DNA of 64,000 bases from Clostridiales bacterium (GCA_015056015.1 SVHD01000008.1:1-64000), one strand, 5' to 3'. Counted from the first letter of the stretch, positions 10,049 through 18,290 are shown. Numbers and translations are program-made. Notes: generated from the letters alone by a model not told the origin.

Positions 10049-11184
10049 GATGCTTGCTTGTTTTCTTGTGCCTGCTGTGCTTTTTTCTTCCCGCCGCCCG
10101 GGGGGAAGGCCTGGAAGAAAGCCTTTCCTCTGCCCTGGATTCCCTGCCCCTTTCCCCCTGGGAGGATGCCTGGCAAGCCCTGATCCCCGAGGGAGGCGAA
10201 CTGAAGGAAGCGCTGCTTTCCCTGGCCCGGGGCGAACGAAAAATGGATGGAGAGGCGCTGCTGCTTTCCCTGGGGCAGATGCTCTTTTCCCAGATTGCCG
10301 CCAGCGCCCATCGCTGCGCGCAATTGATGATTCCGGCGGTTTTTTGCGGGGTGCTGCAAAAAATGAAGGCGGCCTTTGCCAAAGGCGCCCTGGGGGAATA
10401 TGCCGGCGCCGCCTGCTATCTTCTGCTGGCCTCGGTGATGGCCCGGGATCTGGCCATCCATATGCAGCTTTCCCGGCAGGCCGTCACCCGGATGGCTGAT
10501 CTGATGCAGGCCCTTTTCCCCCTGCTGCTGACGCTGCTGGCGGCGGTGGGCGGCACGGCGGGGGCGGCCTTTTTCCAGCCGGCGGTGGTGGCGGCCTGCG
10601 GCACCATGACCGCCCTGGTGCGCAATGTGACGCTGCCCCTGGCCATGGCCGCCTCCCTCACCGCCATGCTCAATCATCTTTCCCGGCATATGCAGGTAGG
10701 GAAATTATCCGCCCTGCTCAAATCCGCCGCTTCCTGGACGCTGGGGGTGAGCTTTACCATGTTCATTTCCGTCAACGCCCTCCAGTCCCTGGGGGCCGCG
10801 GCGGCGGACGGCATTTCCATCCGCACCGCCAAATATGCCGTGGATCATTTTGTGCCGGTGGTGGGCGGGATGTTTGCCGATACCATGGATACGCTGGTGG
10901 GGGCTTCCCTGCTGATCAAAAACGCCCTGGGGCTGACGGGGCTGATGCTCCTGCTTTCCACGGCGGCCGGCCCCATGCTGCAAACCCTGGGAACGGTGAT
11001 CGTATACCGGGCCTGCGCCGCCCTGCTGGAACCGGTGGCCGATGAAAAGATCTGCGCCTGCATCCAGGATTTTTCGGATATGCTGATGCTCTTTTTCATT
11101 ATTCAGCTGTCGGTAGGGGCCATGTTTTTATTGCTGGTTGCCCAGATGCTGGCGGCGGGAAATCTGACGGTGATGATGCGATGA
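10045..11184 (+). CDS. spoIIIAE: stage III sporulation protein AE
   Basis: Polytopic protein; start at ATG 10045 overlapping the spoIIIAD stop; operon position. Confidence 0.92.
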   Translation: MRCLLVFLCLLCFFLPAARGEGLEESLSSALDSLPLSPWEDAWQALIPEGGELKEALLSLARGERKMDGEALLLSLGQMLFSQIAASAHRCAQLMIPAVFCGVLQKMKAAFAKGALGEYAGAACYLLLASVMARDLAIHMQLSRQAVTRMADLMQALFPLLLTLLAAVGGTAGAAFFQPAVVAACGTMTALVRNVTLPLAMAASLTAMLNHLSRHMQVGKLSALLKSAASWTLGVSFTMFISVNALQSLGAAAADGISIRTAKYAVDHFVPVVGGMFADTMDTLVGASLLIKNALGLTGLMLLLSTAAGPMLQTLGTVIVYRACAALLEPVADEKICACIQDFSDMLMLFFIIQLSVGAMFLLLVAQMLAAGNLTVMMR

Positions 11185-11348
11185 ATGATTTTCTGCATCA
11201 GATTGCCGGGCTGTGCCTGATGCGGCTGCTGGCGGAAATGATTTTGCCCGAAGGGGATATGAAGGGCTATGCGGAGGCAGGAGTGGGGCTGATGATGATG
11301 CTGTGTATGCTGCGCCTGCTTTCCGGGCTGCTGCAGGGGGGAATATGA
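11181..11348 (+). CDS. spoIIIAF: minimal stage III sporulation protein AF (55 aa)
   Basis: Not in the ORF track; MNDFLHQIAGLCLMRLLAEMILPEGDMKGYAEAGVGLMMMLCMLRLLSGLLQGGI*; ATGA overlaps at both ends; matches the N-terminal TM pattern of SpoIIIAF. Confidence 0.85.
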   Translation: MNDFLHQIAGLCLMRLLAEMILPEGDMKGYAEAGVGLMMMLCMLRLLSGLLQGGI

Positions 11349-11713
11349 AGGATTGGCTGAATAAACTGAAGGGAAGCAAGGGCAGTTCCTGGCTTTTGCT
11401 GGCGCTGCTGCTGGGCGTTCTGCTTTTATTTCCCCTGTCGGAACCCCGGGAAAACGGCATGACCGATGAGGAACAGCGCATCAGCGCCACCCTTTCCGCC
11501 ATTGCCGGCGCCGGGGAAAGCCGGATTACCATTTATTATGCCCCGGCGGAAAAAGGCTTCGGCGCATCCGCCGCCATGCCTCAGGGGGCGGTAATTCTAT
11601 CCCGCGGGGCGAATGATATTGCCGTCCGGCTGCAGCTGCTCCGGGCCGCGGAAACCCTTTTGCAATTGCCCGCCGATCAGATTGAAATTTTCCCCATGGA
11701 GGAAGCAGAATGA
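11345..11713 (+). CDS. spoIIIAG: stage III sporulation protein AG
   Basis: MKDWLNKLKGSKGSSWLLLALLLGVLLL...GAVILSRGANDIAVRLQLLRAAETLLQLPADQIEIF. Confidence 0.9.
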   Translation: MKDWLNKLKGSKGSSWLLLALLLGVLLLFPLSEPRENGMTDEEQRISATLSAIAGAGESRITIYYAPAEKGFGASAAMPQGAVILSRGANDIAVRLQLLRAAETLLQLPADQIEIFPMEEAE

Positions 11714-12192
11714 AGGATAGAATTCTCAATATCCTGATGCTGGCCAGCGTTTTTGCCGCCCTGACGCTGACCTTGATTACCGAAAAGGGGCTGCCTGCCG
11801 CCCCCGTTTTTTCTCCGGAAGCCCTTTCCACCCTCTCCCCTTCTCCTTCGCCCCATCCCATCGAGGCCTATCGCATCCGGCGGGAAAATACCCGGAAGGA
11901 GGAAACAAGCGCCCTTTCCGCCCTGGCCGAAAATCCGGAAACGGACGAAAAAATCCGCATCATGGCCCAGGAGGAGATGACCCGCATCATTCAGCGCAAT
12001 GAAATGGAAATGGCCCTGGAGGCCGCCCTGATTGCCCGGGGCTATCCCGATGCCCTCTGCATTTTTCAGGCGGGCACCCTGACCATTCTTTTTTCCACCC
12101 CACTTCAGGAATCCGACGCCCAATGGATTTTTCATCTGGCCCAGGAAATTTCCTCCCTGGAAATGGAAAATATCCGTCTGTCCGCCTGTTAA
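11710..12192 (+). CDS. spoIIIAH: stage III sporulation protein AH-like (SpoIIIAH/SpoIIQ-partner family)
   Basis: TM anchor plus EEMTRIIQRNEMEMALEAALIARGYPDALCIFQAGTLTILF; last gene of the operon. Confidence 0.88.
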   Translation: MKDRILNILMLASVFAALTLTLITEKGLPAAPVFSPEALSTLSPSPSPHPIEAYRIRRENTRKEETSALSALAENPETDEKIRIMAQEEMTRIIQRNEMEMALEAALIARGYPDALCIFQAGTLTILFSTPLQESDAQWIFHLAQEISSLEMENIRLSAC

Positions 12193-12252
12193 ATCCGCAG
12201 AAAACGTGGTATAATGAAGACGTAAGCCAAAAGAAACAGGAGGAATCGGGCC

Positions 12253-12684
12253 ATGATCAGAACCGGACGGGTTATTTCATCAGAAAAGGGGCAGGTGGAA
12301 GTCTGCTTTGAGCGTCCGGAAGCCTGCGCCCATTGCGGCGCCTGCGCGGGGCAAAAGCATCACACCCAGGTAAAGATTCCGGGGGAAGCCCCGGTGGGAA
12401 GCCAGGTGGATGTGGAAATGCCCGATCAGCAGGTGGTAAAGGCCTCCCTGATGGGGTATGTGCTTCCCCTGCTGATGCTGCTGCTGGGCATGGCCATCGG
12501 TTCTCTCTTTTTCGATAACGAGGGCATGTGGGCGCTGCTGGGATTGATCTTCATGGGCATTTCCTGGCTGATCCTGCGTCTGGCAGAAAAGAAAATGCGC
12601 AGGCGCGCCATCTGGCAGCCTAAAATTCTTGCGATTCATGAGGAAGGAGATAAAGATCATGGGACTGAAATTGACGAAGGATAA
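12253..12684 (+). CDS. SoxR-reducing system / RseC-MucC family protein
   Basis: MIRTGRVISSEKGQVEVCFERPEACAHCGACAGQKH... CxxCxxC plus two TM helices. Confidence 0.85.
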   Translation: MIRTGRVISSEKGQVEVCFERPEACAHCGACAGQKHHTQVKIPGEAPVGSQVDVEMPDQQVVKASLMGYVLPLLMLLLGMAIGSLFFDNEGMWALLGLIFMGISWLILRLAEKKMRRRAIWQPKILAIHEEGDKDHGTEIDEG

Positions 12685-12970
12685 TTTTGAAGAATTGGTG
12701 CTCAAAGCGGACAAGCCCGTGCTGGTGGATTTCTGGGCGCCCTGGTGCATGCCCTGCCGGATGATCGCCCCCGTGGTGGAAGAACTGGCGGAAGAGCTCA
12801 ACGGCCAGGCCGTGGTGGGCAAAATCAATGTGGATGAAGAAGGCGATCTGGCCCGGCAGTTCAAGGTGAACAGCATCCCCTGCCTGATCGTATTTGAAAA
12901 CGGCCAGGAAGCCCGCCGCAGCGTGGGCGCTCAGGGCAAGGACGCCCTGAAAAAGCTGGTGCTTGGCTGA
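12659..12970 (+). CDS. trxA: thioredoxin (WCMPC active site)
   Basis: [46 protein letters not shown]...[12 protein letters not shown]; overlaps the preceding gene. Confidence 0.92.
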   Translation: MGLKLTKDNFEELVLKADKPVLVDFWAPWCMPCRMIAPVVEELAEELNGQAVVGKINVDEEGDLARQFKVNSIPCLIVFENGQEARRSVGAQGKDALKKLVLG

Positions 12971-13128
12971 TGCCATCCCTTGGCATCATCGGCGGCGCGG
13001 ATGGGCCCACAGCCATTCTGGTGTCCTCCGCGCCCTTTCCTTTCTTATCCATTCTGCTTTTTGCCGCCGGGATTTTCCTGGTCACGCTGCTTGGCAGGCG
13101 AATCCTGAAAGGAAAAAGAAAAAAATAG
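12970..13128 (+). CDS. 52-aa membrane micropeptide carrying the OadB-type [12 protein letters not shown] signature
   Basis: Not in the ORF track; [57 protein letters not shown] overlap with the thioredoxin stop. Confidence 0.75.
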   Translation: MPSLGIIGGADGPTAILVSSAPFPFLSILLFAAGIFLVTLLGRRILKGKRKK

Positions 13129-13172
13129 TGGTCTTTTCCCTGGATTCTTCACATCTTTTTACAAAAAACCGC

Positions 13173-13201
13173 TTGCAATCCCGAAAACACCATGCTATAA
13201 T
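13173..13201 (+). promoter_or_regulatory. SigA-type promoter for rpmE
   Basis: TTGCAA (13173-13178)-N17-TATAAT (13196-13201). Confidence 0.8.
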
Positions 13202-13207
13202 ACCAAT

Positions 13208-13268
13208 TGCGGCTCATGGGCTGCCACCCATGAATCCGATATCTCGAATAAAAAGAGGTGAAAATGGC
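13208..13268 (+). ncRNA. candidate L31 leader (5'UTR hairpin upstream of rpmE)
   Basis: TCATGGG-ctgcca-CCCATGA stem-loop between promoter and rpmE SD (AGAGGTG). Confidence 0.4.
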
Positions 13269-13466
13269 ATGAAGGAAAAGATCCATCCCAAGTACGAAAA
13301 GGCCATCGTGCGCTGCGTATGCGGTGAAACCTGGGAAACCGGTTCCACCAAGAAGGAACTGAAGGTCGAAATCTGCTCGAAGTGTCATCCTTTCTTCACT
13401 GGCAAGCAGAAGCTGGTGGATAGCGGCGGGCGCGTCGATCGCTTCAAGAAGCGCTTCGGTATGTAA
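13269..13466 (+). CDS. rpmE: 50S ribosomal protein L31 (four-Cys type)
   Basis: [65 protein letters not shown]. Confidence 0.98.
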   Translation: MKEKIHPKYEKAIVRCVCGETWETGSTKKELKVEICSKCHPFFTGKQKLVDSGGRVDRFKKRFGM

Positions 13467-13551
13467 GCCCCATAAAAGCAGCAAGGCCTGTTTGGTCTGC
13501 TGCTTTTTCACTTTTATTGGCATTATTTTCTGATTTATTAAAGGAGAAGCT

Positions 13552-14574
13552 ATGGCAAAGAAAAATGAAGCCGCTGCCTGCCCCCGGGTGGATATTGGCG
13601 GCCAGGCCGTATTGGACGGCGTAATGATGAAGGCCCCCGACGCCATCGCCGTGGCGGTTCGCCGCAGCAACGGCGATATCGTGGTCAAGCGGGAAAATTA
13701 TGAATCCCCGGCGAAAAAGCATAAGTGGATGGGCTATCCCTTCATCCGCGGCGCGGTCAACATGATTTCCATGCTGGCCCTGGGCATGCGGGTGCTTTCC
13801 GACAGCGTGAAGATGCTGGGCGAGGATGCAGAGGAAGAAAAGCCCAGCAAATTTGAATTGTGGCTGGCGGAAAAGCTGGGCAAGAATGTGGATAAGGTGG
13901 TTATGGGCGTGGCCATGGTATTGGCCCTGGCCTTGAGCGTGGGGCTGTTTGTGCTGCTGCCCAATATTGCGGTGATGCTCTTCCCCGCTTCTGCCACCGG
14001 CGGCATGCTGCTGCTGAAAAATCTGGTGTCCGGCATCATCCGCACCGCCCTGCTGATCGGCTATATTTCCTTTTGCGGCCGTATTCCCGAAATGCGGCGC
14101 ACCTTCCAGTATCATGGCTCTGAGCATAAAACCGTCTATTGCCATGAGCATAATCTGCCCCTCACCCCCCAGAATGCCCAGCAGTTTTCCACCCTGCATC
14201 CCCGCTGCGGCACGGCATTTCTACTGCTGACTTTCTTCCTTTCCATCATCTTCTATTCCATCATCGATGTGCTGGTGCTGGAAGTGACCGGCTTCGATCT
14301 GGGCGCCCATTATTTCTGGCGCATCATCACCCGGCTGCTGCTTCTGCCCTGCATTACCGGCATCAGCTATGAGGCCCTCAAGGCCCTGGCCCATAAGGAT
14401 GGCCCCATCGTCAAGGCCCTGCGCTGGCCCGGCTTGCAATTGCAGCGCCTGACCACCAAGCAGCCCACCGATGAAATGTGCGAAGTGGCCATCGTTTCCA
14501 TGAACGCCGCCCTCCACGGCCTCCCCGAAGGGGAAACCACCGAGGAAGGCTGGGTTATCCTCAAGAAAGAATAA
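13552..14574 (+). CDS. yqhQ: DUF1385 family membrane protein (YqhQ)
   Basis: DIGGQAVLDGVMMKAPDAIAVAVRR..., FQYHGSEHKTVYCHE, HPRCGTAFLL. Confidence 0.95.
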   Translation: MAKKNEAAACPRVDIGGQAVLDGVMMKAPDAIAVAVRRSNGDIVVKRENYESPAKKHKWMGYPFIRGAVNMISMLALGMRVLSDSVKMLGEDAEEEKPSKFELWLAEKLGKNVDKVVMGVAMVLALALSVGLFVLLPNIAVMLFPASATGGMLLLKNLVSGIIRTALLIGYISFCGRIPEMRRTFQYHGSEHKTVYCHEHNLPLTPQNAQQFSTLHPRCGTAFLLLTFFLSIIFYSIIDVLVLEVTGFDLGAHYFWRIITRLLLLPCITGISYEALKALAHKDGPIVKALRWPGLQLQRLTTKQPTDEMCEVAIVSMNAALHGLPEGETTEEGWVILKKE

Positions 14575-14588
14575 GTCAGATTATTTTT

Positions 14589-14655
14589 GCGAGAGGGGGA
14601 TTCTTTCCCGAGGAAAGAATCCCCCTTTCGCGCTCTCCCCAAGAAGGTCGATCGG
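14589..14655 (+). repeat. intergenic hairpin family A, copy A1 (divergent)
   Basis: GCGAgaGGGGGATTCTTTCCcgaGGAAAGAATCCCCCtttCGC followed by tail ..CTCCCCAAGAAGG. Confidence 0.7.
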
Positions 14656-14726
14656 GGAATGAACGAAACTCATCTGCCATGTGATCTCCCCCTGATTCTT
14701 GCGCAGTGGGGAACGGAGAAAATCTT

Positions 14727-15566
14727 ATGACTGTTAAAAATGCCCTGATCCTGGCTGAAGAACGGCTGCGGGAAATTCCTGATCCCCGGCTGGATGCGGA
14801 ATATCTGCTGGCGGAGGTGCTGCATCTATCCCGCCTTGCCCTGCTGATGGATAAAATGCGGAAACTGACCCCGGATGAAGAAGCGGCCTTTGATGCGCTG
14901 CTTACCCGCCGGGAAAAGCGGGAGCCGCTGCAATATATCCTGGGCAATCAGCCCTTTATGGGCTTTTCCTTTAAAACTGACGCCCGGGCGCTGATTCCCC
15001 GCTTCGATACGGAAATTCTCTGCGAAGAGGCCCTTTCCCATCTTTCCGGCCGCATGCATGTGCTGGATTTATGCACCGGCACCGGCGCCCTGGCCATCGC
15101 CATCAAAAAGCTGCGCCCCGGCTGCATCGTCACCGCCACGGATCTGAGCGGCGACGCCCTTTCCCTGGCCCATGAAAATGCGGAAAGCCTGCAGGCCGAT
15201 ATCCGCTTCCTGCAGGGGGATCTGTTTGCGCCGCTTGGAGGGGAAAAATTTGATCTCATTGTCAGCAATCCCCCCTATATTCCCGATGCGCTCCGGGGAA
15301 CATTGCAGGCGGAAGTGCAAAAGGAGCCCGATATGGCCCTCTTTGCCGGCATGGACGGCCTGGATTTTTATCGCCGCATCGTCCATGAAGCGCCCCGGCA
15401 TCTGCATGACGGCGGCTGGCTCTGCCTGGAAATCGGCGATGACCAGGGGGAATCCGTCCCCGCCCTGCTTCAGGATCATTTCCGGCAGGTGCGCCTGATC
15501 CGCGATCTGAACGGCCTGCCCAGAGTGGTTGTGGGGGCTTTTTATGGGACTCCACACACGCTTTAA
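14727..15566 (+). CDS. prmC: peptide chain release factor N5-glutamine methyltransferase
   Basis: DLCTGTGALAIAIKK and FDLIVSNPPYIP motifs; adjacent to prfA. Confidence 0.95.
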   Translation: MTVKNALILAEERLREIPDPRLDAEYLLAEVLHLSRLALLMDKMRKLTPDEEAAFDALLTRREKREPLQYILGNQPFMGFSFKTDARALIPRFDTEILCEEALSHLSGRMHVLDLCTGTGALAIAIKKLRPGCIVTATDLSGDALSLAHENAESLQADIRFLQGDLFAPLGGEKFDLIVSNPPYIPDALRGTLQAEVQKEPDMALFAGMDGLDFYRRIVHEAPRHLHDGGWLCLEIGDDQGESVPALLQDHFRQVRLIRDLNGLPRVVVGAFYGTPHTL

Positions 15567-15574
15567 GGAAACGC

Positions 15575-15782
15575 ATGGGGCTCCGCCCCATACCCCGGCA
15601 GGGGAATAACCGGGTGTCGACCAAGCCGACACCCTCCGAAAAAATGAAATTTCATTTTTTCGGGCTTTGCAGATTTTCTTGTGCGGCAAGCCGCACGGGC
15701 AGAAAATCTGAGCAGAATGAAAAATGCTTCCCGAATCGCAAGCGATTCTTCAGCATTTTTCTCCTCGCGGCGTGCATGCCGC
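15575..15782. repeat. cluster of perfect/nested inverted repeats (left half of palindrome island)
   Basis: ATGGGGCtccGCCCCAT (15575-15591), GGGTGTCG..CGACACCC (15612-15634), CCGAAAAAATGAAATTTCATTTTTTCGG (15636-15663), CAGATTTTC..GAAAATCTG enclosing GTGCGGCaaGCCGCAC (15670-15710), GAAAAATGCT..AGCATTTTTC enclosing GAATCGCaaGCGATTC (15719-15761), GCGGC..GCCGC (15767-15782). Confidence 0.9.
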
Positions 15783-15812
15783 CGCTGCGGATTTTATTTT
15801 TTCTGATTCTCT

Positions 15813-15874
15813 AAAATCAATCGCAAACCAGCATCTGCATGTTTCCCGCTGTTCCTGTAAATACGATTGATTTT
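15813..15874. repeat. inverted repeat with 11-bp arms
   Basis: AAAATCAATCG (15813-15823) ... CGATTGATTTT (15864-15874). Confidence 0.9.
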
Positions 15875-15876
15875 GT

Positions 15877-16001
15877 ATCTGTGCGGGACGGCTATGCCGT
15901 CCACCCGGATTTTTGCAAAAATCCGGGGAAAACGAGAAAAATCGCCGTGGGGAGAATGCATTCTCCCCTACGCGATTTTCGCGTTTTCACGCCGCACAGA
16001 T
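15877..16001. repeat. cloverleaf-like nested palindromic element
   Basis: Outer ATCTGTGCGG/CCGCACAGAT enclosing GGACGGCtatGCCGTCC, CCCGGATTTTTGCAAAAATCCGGG (perfect 24-bp) and AAAATCGC(cgt GGGGAGAATGCATTCTCCCC tac)GCGATTTT. Confidence 0.9.
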
Positions 16002-16061
16002 TTCCGACAATTTCCCCTACCAAGCTGGCGCATATTGCCCGATAAAACCACCCACCATCTT

Positions 16062-16362
16062 CGCCTATGTGGGTCCAGGGAGGTCACCTCCCTGGTTTGG
16101 GGGATCGGGGGCCGAAGAAGCCCCCGTAACCTTCCACCATTCAGGCGCTCACTGCCTGATCAAACCGTACAATCAACTTCGCCTATGCGGGTCCAGGGAG
16201 GTCACCTCCCTGGTTCGGGGGATCGGGGGCCGAAGAAGCCCCCCGTAACCTTCCACCATTCAGGCGCTCACTGCCTGATCAAACCGTACAATCAACTTCG
16301 CCTATGCGGGTCCAGGGAGGTCACCTCCCTGGTTCGGGGGATCGGGGGCTGAAGAAGCCCCC
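16062..16362. repeat. tandem repeat, period 118/119 bp, about 2.5 near-identical units
   Basis: CGCCTATG(T/C)GGGTCCAGGGAGGTCACCTCCCTGG... starts at 16062, 16180 and 16299; each full unit holds three inverted repeats. Confidence 0.95.
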
Positions 16363-16376
16363 GGAAAGGAAGCAAC

Positions 16377-17441
16377 ATGATCGAAGCCCAATTTGAAGCC
16401 ATGGAAGGCCGCCTGGAGGAATTGCAGGAAGCCTCTGCCCAGCCGGAAATCATTGCCGATGTGCCGCGATGGCAGAAGATCCTCAAGGATATTGCGCAAT
16501 TGGAGCCGGCGGTAACCGCCTGGCGGAATTACAAGCAATTGCTGGATGAAATTGCCCAGGCCCGGGAGATGGAAAGCGATCCCGATCTGCAGGAAATGGC
16601 GGCGGAGGAATTGAAGGAATTGCTGCCCCGGGCAGAAAAGGAAATGCAGGCGCTGCGATTATTCCTGATTCCCCGGGATCCCAACGACGAGCGCAGCGTG
16701 GTAATGGAAATCCGTCCCGGCGCCGGGGGCGAGGAAGCGGCGCTGTTTGCGGCGCTGCTGCTAAGGATGTATCAGCGGTATGCCGAGCGGCAGGGCTTCC
16801 TCTTTGAAGCAGTGGATATTTCGGATACGGAGCTGGGCGGCATCAAGGAGGCGGTTTTTACCCTTTCCGGCAGCGGCGCCTTTTCCCGGATGAAATATGA
16901 ATCCGGAGTGCACCGGATTCAGCGGGTGCCGGTAACGGAGGCCGGCGGCCGAATCCATACCTCCACGGCCACGGTGGCGGTGCTGCCGGAAGCGGAGGAT
17001 GTGGAAGTAGAAATCCGGCAGGAGGATATCCGTATCGATACCTACCGGGCCTCCGGCCACGGCGGACAGTATATCAACCGGACGGACTCCGCCGTACGCA
17101 TTACCCATATGCCCTCCGGGCTGGTGGTAACCTGCCAGGATGAAAAGAGCCAGTTGAAAAATAAAGAAAAGGCCATGAAGGTATTAAAATCCCGGCTCTA
17201 TGATTTATTGCAATCCCAGCAGGACGCCGCCTATGCCCAGAACCGGAAATCCCAGGTGGGCAGCGGGGAGAGGAACGAGCGCATCCGCACCTATAATTTC
17301 CCTCAGGGCCGGGTGACGGATCACCGGGCCAATCTGACCCTGTATAAAATCGACGCCATTATGGATGGCGAACTGAACGAAATCATTGACGCCCTGACCA
17401 TCCAGGAGCAGGGAAAGAAGCTGGAACAGCTGCATATCTGA
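16377..17441 (+). CDS. prfA: peptide chain release factor 1
   Basis: [25 protein letters not shown] and [26 protein letters not shown] (GGQ, PVT motifs). Confidence 0.97.
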   Translation: MIEAQFEAMEGRLEELQEASAQPEIIADVPRWQKILKDIAQLEPAVTAWRNYKQLLDEIAQAREMESDPDLQEMAAEELKELLPRAEKEMQALRLFLIPRDPNDERSVVMEIRPGAGGEEAALFAALLLRMYQRYAERQGFLFEAVDISDTELGGIKEAVFTLSGSGAFSRMKYESGVHRIQRVPVTEAGGRIHTSTATVAVLPEAEDVEVEIRQEDIRIDTYRASGHGGQYINRTDSAVRITHMPSGLVVTCQDEKSQLKNKEKAMKVLKSRLYDLLQSQQDAAYAQNRKSQVGSGERNERIRTYNFPQGRVTDHRANLTLYKIDAIMDGELNEIIDALTIQEQGKKLEQLHI

Positions 17442-17457
17442 TCAAAAATTCCAGGCG

Positions 17458-17486
17458 TTGCCAAGCAATGGAATGAATGATATAAT
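17458..17486 (+). promoter_or_regulatory. SigA-type promoter
   Basis: TTGCCA-N17-TATAAT upstream of the TVP38-family gene. Confidence 0.65.
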
Positions 17487-17526
17487 AATTTTGTATGCGC
17501 ATGAAGAAGGAAGGAGGAATGCTAAC

Positions 17527-18264
17527 ATGGCCATCCGGAAGCGGGATCATTTCAAGGATGATCAGCCTGAAAATATTCAGCGGAGAAAGTTGATCAGCAT
17601 TCTGGCCCTTGTATTTCTGATTCTGGTATTCGCCCTGATTTCTTATTTTGTGGGCGTTCCGCTGGTGCGCCAGTTCACCGATTCCCCCGAAACCTTCCGG
17701 GATTATATCGATGATAAGGGCTTTTTCGGCCAGCTGCTGATGATCGGCATCGTGGCGCTGCAGGTAGTGCTGGCGCTGCTTCCCGGCGAGCCCTTTGAGG
17801 TGGGCGCCGGCTTTATCTTCGGCTGGGTGGAGGGCTCCATCCTTTGCCTGATCGGCATGGCGGCGGCATCCTCCCTGGTGTATCTGTGCGTCAAAAAATG
17901 GGGCGTCAGGATGGTGGAGCTTTTCTTCCCCCGGGAAAAAATCAGAAGCTTTTCCTTCCTGCAGAATGAAAAAAAGCTGGATCTGCTGGTATTCATCCTG
18001 TTCCTGATTCCCGGCACCCCCAAGGATATGCTCACCTACGTCATCGGCCTTACCCCCATGAAGCTGGGCACCTTTATCGGTCTTACCACCCTGGCCCGGC
18101 TGCCCGCCCTGCTTGCCTCCACCATTTCCGGCTCCCTGGCCCAAAGCGGACGGATTGAAGCGGCGCTGATCACCTACGGCATTACCCTGATCCTGACGAT
18201 CATCTGCGTTATATGGTATCGGAAGGTATCCAAGGCCGAAAAGAAAGAAAAAGAAATGAACTGA
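17527..18264 (+). CDS. TVP38/TMEM64 (VTT-domain) family membrane protein
   Basis: VALLPGEPFEVGAGFIFGWVEGSILCLIGMAAASSLVYLCVKKWG. Confidence 0.88.
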   Translation: MAIRKRDHFKDDQPENIQRRKLISILALVFLILVFALISYFVGVPLVRQFTDSPETFRDYIDDKGFFGQLLMIGIVALQVVLALLPGEPFEVGAGFIFGWVEGSILCLIGMAAASSLVYLCVKKWGVRMVELFFPREKIRSFSFLQNEKKLDLLVFILFLIPGTPKDMLTYVIGLTPMKLGTFIGLTTLARLPALLASTISGSLAQSGRIEAALITYGITLILTIICVIWYRKVSKAEKKEKEMN

Positions 18265-18290
18265 TATTCAAAAGAGGAGCTTTTATCCCC

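Noticed and set aside
15567-16025. Retron msr/msd or group II intron
   Set aside because: No reverse transcriptase ORF in the vicinity and no recognisable intron domain V; kept as an unclassified palindrome island.
16062-16362. CRISPR array
   Set aside because: The repeat unit is 118/119 bp with no unique spacers, and no cas genes are nearby. It is a tandem duplication of a hairpin-rich unit.
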